Source: Plectrocnemia conspersa (lineage: Eukaryota > Arthropoda > Insecta > Trichoptera > Polycentropodidae). From it: a stretch of 64,000 nt of DNA. Position numbers and translations under genes: made by a program. This document shows positions 58,650 through 64,000 of the stretch, piece by piece. The stretch spans positions 682,001 through 746,000 of the forward strand of contig VTFK01000069.1 of assembly GCA_009617715.1 (NCBI GenBank). Reading direction: 5' to 3'. The stretch's first letter is position 1. Every line of letters starts with the position of its first letter. The notes beneath the pieces are model-generated. The model ran no database searches. It was not told where the DNA came from and saw only the letters and a list, made by a program, of their open reading frames with translations.

Positions 58650-61500
58650 CTAGTCCTCAAAACATCATTATTTATGATCTTTAAAAAAACACAAACGTCA
58701 CTTCTATTTATAAAAAGAGGGATAAATTGTACTATAGATATTATTTCAGTTTGTAGAAAGTTTTCCCTTACTAATCTTCTGTTTTTATTACTAATAATCT
58801 AAATTTATATTTATAAGATTATGGTAATAAACCAGCAACTTAATTTAAATACTTTCCTGTATTTTTAATCACGGTATAAATGATTATATAAATAAATATA
58901 AAATGACCAAATAATGACATGCAAACTTTGTGATAATATGGTTTAAATATTAAAGTGTAGCTGCAAATTCTAAATTAACCAATGACCTTAATAAAAATCG
59001 AATTTTTCAGAATAGTGTGTAGGATACGAAGCTATTTATTAATATGTAGGTACATAAAACTATCTGTATACGTAAACATAAATCGTTCCTAATCTCTATT
59101 TGCATTCGAGTTCTATAATTATTTACTGAAAATATAGCAATTGAGACTACGGTTGAATTGAACAAAGGCAGACGGTGCTTCTTAGATTTTTAAAACATAC
59201 TTTTTTATTTATGTATTAAGTATGCACTCATTTTATGAAAGAAATAAAATAATTTACTAAGCATTTTAATTTTTTAAAAATAAAAATGCTATTTAAAAAA
59301 AAAACTATTTGATTTTTACAATAAGGAATCATTGCAGTAAATGCTATCAAAAATCGCTGCATAACTTTAAAATACAAAATATTAAGTTGATAATTCCTTA
59401 TTTTGCGAGTTTATACCAAACTGATTTTGCGATTTTATTATTAAAAAAATACTCGCTGTTGACATTTGTATTAATAAATGGCCATGCATCTCCCTTGACC
59501 TCGCACAGAAATGAATTTCGTGAAGAGAACGTGATTAATTATTATACAGTACCTCGATATAATTAAATATGTTCTTCAATAAATGCACGAATGAAGAGTA
59601 CTGAAAAAAATACATCTCAAATCTTTGTTGGAAAAAAACATGTGTGTAGAAAATTAAAAATGTTTCCGTAGAATTGTTAGTGCGCTTTGATATTATCGGT
59701 TCATAAAATATATGGACATATTTTTGTTATAAGTAGTGTAGATTTTAAACATCAGCTGAGTGTAACTACTGATAAAAAGATGCCTGTTCTTATATAAAAA
59801 ATATATATATATAATTATTCATTTCGCAGAAACGTAATTATATTTTGTGCGTTTAAAGATAACAAAATAATTAAAATTCATTAATATATCAGTTAAGAAA
59901 AAACATAAAATAATTAAGTTTTTTATTAATTAATATAAAAATAATATTATTTAATTTAAATATATTTGATAAATTAATTTTATTTTTCATAAATTTTTCA
60001 TAACGTAAAGTACTCTCTGTTGTTTTTTTAGTAATATATATTTTTATTATTTAAATTAGGATTCGCTAAGCTCTAATACTTGATCGCTTTGAAATGTAAA
60101 ATATTTTCAAAAAAATAGTATACTTGAATTTATCTTTTAACAAAAGTCAGAAAATATTTAATAGATGCTTACCTTTTCATATATTTTTTTCGCGCAACTT
60201 TCAAGACTGTGGCATTAGTAAGGTTCATTGGTCGCAATGGCCATGATCAAGGGTTTAAATGGATGAGGCATTTGTGAGGTCAATGCGAGGTTCTGTCGGT
60301 TCAAATCGTGAAAACGTGATAGGTCTTACTTAATTAGACTTAATGCGTTGCCAAGGTGAAGGTAGGAAATAAAATAAATAGTTTATTATTCATTTTTTTT
60401 GTAAAGACTATAATCATGAGGCGTAAAATTAGTATAAGTATTGTATTACATGAATATTAATACAAAGTAACTGATATTTTTCTTAGAAAAAAAAAACAGT
60501 TAAAATAAGACTTTGTATAGTTTTTCGTATTGCTTAAAAACGTATAAAATATGTAAAAGATGTGTGATATGTAAGCTGCTCAAGTAAGCAAAGTTGTGAT
60601 TCATTTGCTAGACATTAGATCAGCTGACTCTCAAGGTCGGTCGACGAGAAAATTATTCTTTCATCGACCGTCTTCATATACATATATCTGGGTCCAAAGT
60701 TAAATGTAACTTACAACTCTTGATATAAAAAATAAAAAAACGTAAGAAATCCGTATTTTTATATTGTAGATTTTATTGCGCAAAAATTTTGCCTTTTTTC
60801 TTGATTTTAATTTACAGGCTGGTGTAGAATTTAATTGTCCTAACTGTTTTTCAAACTATCTTATTTAGTTCATTTTTTATGCGGTTACAATACTGTTGCA
60901 TTATAATTGGAAATGGTTTTTGTTTGTATTTTTACTTAACGTTATCTTATATTGTATTATACTTATTTCACTACTAGTGTAATTATATATTCAAATATTT
61001 TTTTTATATAGTACTATAAATTATTTATATAATATTACTATCTAACATATCATGATAATTTATAATCATATTTTTATTTAGTTCAAGTATGTCATTTAGA
61101 AATTTTTATCACCAATCTAATAATATATTGTAGTGGTTTACTGTGAGATGTTACTTTTTTATTTATTAAGATTTTTTTAAGATAAAATTTTTTCAAATAC
61201 CTCTACCAATCTTTAAACAGGAGACTTTTCAAAATAATTCAGCAGAAATTTGGGCAAGAATTCAAAATTATCTTTTATAATGCTTAAAGTTTATTTTATA
61301 GCGTTTGCAAATGAAAAATGTATTTTATTATCTAGCTATTTTTTTAAGATAAAACTATAGTAAACTTATTTAATAGAGTAAAAAAATAACCTTCTGAAAT
61401 TAGAAATAGTATATTCGTTGCAACATTAAAATATCGTATGATTAAATAAACATATAAATAATAAGCGATAAGAAAATAATCAGTAGTCAAAATATGCGAT
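58650..61500. other. AT-rich intergenic DNA
   Basis: No supported gene. A less AT-rich patch at 60190-60370 contains CGGTTCAAATCG, which resembles a tRNA B-box, but no A-box or cloverleaf was found. Confidence 0.45.
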
Positions 61501-61636
61501 TACATTTTCACAAGAACCATTCATCTTACTACGTAGAAGTTTTTTTAGGTCAAATGTCAAAAAGTCAGAAAAATTCGACGGTCACCGACAAGATATATTT
61601 TATTTTAATATTTCCACGAGACATACTGGACGAGAC

Positions 61637-62594
61637 ATGTCTCCTTGCGACGCGTTGAAGTATCTATTCTTTTTGTTTCTCTACAATGATGTTGTGCACG
61701 GACAATATAATCAATCAATGTACCAGCCACCTGCGATGTACCAACCACCTATGATGTATTTACCGAGGCCACCTTTATATCAAGACCTAGCCAGGCCTTC
61801 GTATTACTACCCTACGCAAAACTATCCGCCTGGTATCCAACCGAGAGGATTCCCAGGTATGTACCCATACCCTCCGCCGTTCTTCATGCCATTAGCTACA
61901 GCTGAACCTGCTCCAAAAAAGACTGTTGTAATTTCAAAACGCCAAAAACCTAATAAATTTCAAAGAAGGACTCTCAATAATGGGAAGACTATATATCCAT
62001 TCCATAATGGAGATGTGATCGATTATGAAATCATGTACGATTCAATGCCTCCAGAAGATGAATTAACTAACAAGAGGGTGGTAACATTTGTCAGGAAATA
62101 CAAGAAGGGCCAGCCACGAGTCAGCAAATACAAACCAACATCGAATGATGATCGCGAGGTGTATAAAACAGAAACAGAAACTACAACAGAACCTGAAACA
62201 GAAACAGAACAAGAAGCCAGAAATAACAACCGAATATGAAAGCAGAGAGCTGACACAAGAAGACATTGACAGAAATAAAGAGGGTGAGAGAATCGATGAC
62301 ACTAATGAAATACCAACAGATACACCAGAAGAAGAGCACACTGAATCTACTCAAGAAAACGCCACAGATGATTATGTGCAGGAAGATTTAGAAGAAAACA
62401 CAGAAAAGACGATAGAGGAAGATGATAAGCAAGACGAAGAAGAAGAAAACACAGAGAATACGATAGGAGAAGATGATAAGCAAGAAGAAGAAGAAAATAC
62501 TGAGAAGACAGATGAAGATGATCAGCAAGACGAAGAAAAAACTGAAAATCCAGAAATAACAACTGCGAGCGGGTTATTGAATTGGTTTGGGTAA
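61637..62594 (+). CDS. Secreted Pro/Tyr-rich acidic protein with apparent frameshift
   Basis: The first frame (61637-62239) starts MSPCDALKYLFFLFLYNDVV, a signal peptide ending near G22. Then comes a Pro/Tyr/Met-rich region (23-95, repeats like MYQPPAMYQPPMMY), a basic stretch (about 98-115) and a Glu/Thr repeat. It then shifts by +1 between about 62165 and 62215 into a second frame that runs to TAA at 62592-62594. There it is highly acidic, with three imperfect repeats of about 17 residues of the form ENTExTIxEDDKQDEEE, and ends GLLNWFG. Composition and repeats continue across the shift, so one gene of about 318 residues is likely. The break may be a sequencing error, an allele or a true mutation. 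No Cys-loop motif. Function unknown. Confidence 0.78.
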
Positions 62595-62666
62595 AATAAT
62601 TTAAATAGTATTAGTCTATATTAGTGTATTTAGAATACCTCAAATGTATTTATCGTTGTTATATGC

Positions 62667-62672
62667 AATAAA
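62667..62672 (+). terminator. Poly(A) signal of the acidic secreted gene
   Basis: AATAAA about 75 nt past the stop. Confidence 0.65.
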
Positions 62673-62679
62673 TATTATT

Positions 62680-64000
62680 ATTATTAAAAATAATACAACA
62701 TTTTTATTTCGATGAATTAGATATAGTACACGAAATCAAAATACTAACAAAAATAATGTATTTATTTTTATTTTTAATTATTTTAAATTAAGTTATTAAA
62801 TTATTGTTGCTGATTAAAATGCAATAAATAAAGTTGTTTTTTAATACTTATTTAGATTAAATATATGTTATAAGTTTTAAACACTATTAAATATTTTTTT
62901 AATTATTCAGTATAAATAGTATTTTTTATAAATTATTTTAAATTTATGGTTTTTAAAATTATTTTGTTTTATTGGCATTACATCGTAAATAATTTCGATA
63001 AATTTATAGTTTAATTACTAAATTCATATGCGTAATTGCATTCTTTGTATGTTTTACATTTAAAACATATTGAAAAAAATGAAGTAAAATCGTTTTTTCT
63101 ATTAAATAAAATTATTTTGCAATTTTTTATTTTTTTGTATCAAAACAAAAGCAACGAACAAAATTGATTAAAATGTATTTTATTGTTTTTTTTTATTGTT
63201 ATTTTAATGAGAAGTTTAACAATGTGTACAGGCTTCCAGATTAAATTAAAAGGTTAATTCAGTTTTCGAGTAGAGTTGTCGCTAAAAAGAATTCGTGTCT
63301 GAGTTTTTGCAAATCGTTTTATATGATTTCTGCGAGCAGCTCTTAAAAATCGTGAAATTAATTTATATGATGTTTTTATATTTATCTTAAAGATTTACAG
63401 TTTTGTGGTATTTTTAATTATATTAAAAATATAACGATACATAAACTAACCAAAATTCCATTTATACTGTTAATTCTCGCCTTTACCCGACGATTATTTT
63501 TTTTTTCAGTTTTGTAAATTGTGAGCAGTATTTAGTGGAATCAATAGTTTGGTGGTAGCAGTTTGTAGTACACGATATATACACATTATGTTCTTCTTTG
63601 AGTGTATTCCAGTGTACAAAGATCTGTCCTGATTAATTTGAATGTGAGCATGATATTTTTAAACTAACATTGTAATAATGAAGTATTTTTTAAGGTCATT
63701 ACTAAACAATACAAATTAGTAATTATAAATAATTTTAATATTATCATTAATAAGCAGACGAAACAATAATGGGCCGAGATTAGAACCTTGAGGAATTTCT
63801 GATGTGGCAATGTATATATTATTGATGTTATTTCGTTATACATAATATTGTTTTAAAACATATAGTTTAGTTATATTATTATTAAGCACCTCAAATAAAT
63901 TCTTGGCCTAGTTTATAAATAAAAAATAAAATATTAAAATTATGACTTATATTCATAGATAAAAAAATGGTGAAAACCTCTTTGCAAATGTGTTGTTTTT
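62680..64000. other. AT-rich intergenic DNA
   Basis: No gene or repeat is recognised up to the window end. Slightly less AT-rich DNA at 63480-63640 shows nothing interpretable. Confidence 0.45.

Noticed and set aside
58460..58660. Minus-strand frame ending in Tyr-Ile repeats
   Set aside because: Produced by translating the TA microsatellite.
60290..60320. CGGTTCAAATCG as a tRNA B-box
   Set aside because: No A-box 30-60 bases upstream and no stems consistent with a tRNA.
62023..62562. Minus-strand frames rich in Ser, Val, Leu and Phe
   Set aside because: Antisense of the Glu/Thr repeat region of the acidic secreted gene.

Overview
This is AT-rich eukaryotic DNA, almost certainly from an insect nuclear genome. 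It has spliced genes with GT-AG introns, a core promoter with TATA box and arthropod TCAGT-type initiator, AATAAA poly(A) signals, and remnants of several invertebrate transposon groups (LINE, hAT, mariner, probably piggyBac and Penelope). I cannot name the order or species from the sequence. There are no operons, rRNA genes or CRISPR arrays, and I found no convincing tRNA.

Layout. From 1 to about 26.7 kb the window is mostly decayed mobile DNA: two 5'-truncated LINEs (4.7-6.4 and 24.7-26.2 kb), a hAT-type MITE with a perfect 8-bp target duplication (8.76-9.0 kb), a 115-bp-arm hairpin element in several copies, a piggyBac-like element, and pairs of dispersed repeats. The only host-gene hint there is a possible 5' exon near 23.16 kb. 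At 27.2-28.0 kb lies a well-supported spliced gene on the minus strand, encoding a 156-residue secreted Ser/His/Arg-rich protein.

From 32.7 to 54.2 kb there is a spread-out cluster of seven short genes. Each has a signal peptide, a variable mature region, and one or two copies of a small motif, C-x2-G-x6/7-G-x-C-R, usually near the C-terminus. Three minus-strand members (35.5, 38.6 and 39.3 kb) are clear paralogues that also share 5' leader sequence. The other four (32.8, 33.1, 48.2 and 53.5 kb) share little beyond the motif. I do not recognise this family and assign no function. Secretion and the likely disulfide loop follow from sequence; roles such as immune peptide, reproductive-tract protein or gland secretion would be guesses. 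At 61.6-62.6 kb is another secreted gene, Pro/Tyr-rich then highly acidic, interrupted by one apparent frameshift.

The rest is gene-poor, very AT-rich spacer holding a tandem repeat array (30.6-32.0 kb), mariner and hAT transposase relics, a hammerhead-like motif and a few GC-rich islands. The organisation suggests repeated local duplication of a secreted-protein gene followed by rapid divergence of the mature region while the terminal Cys loop was kept.
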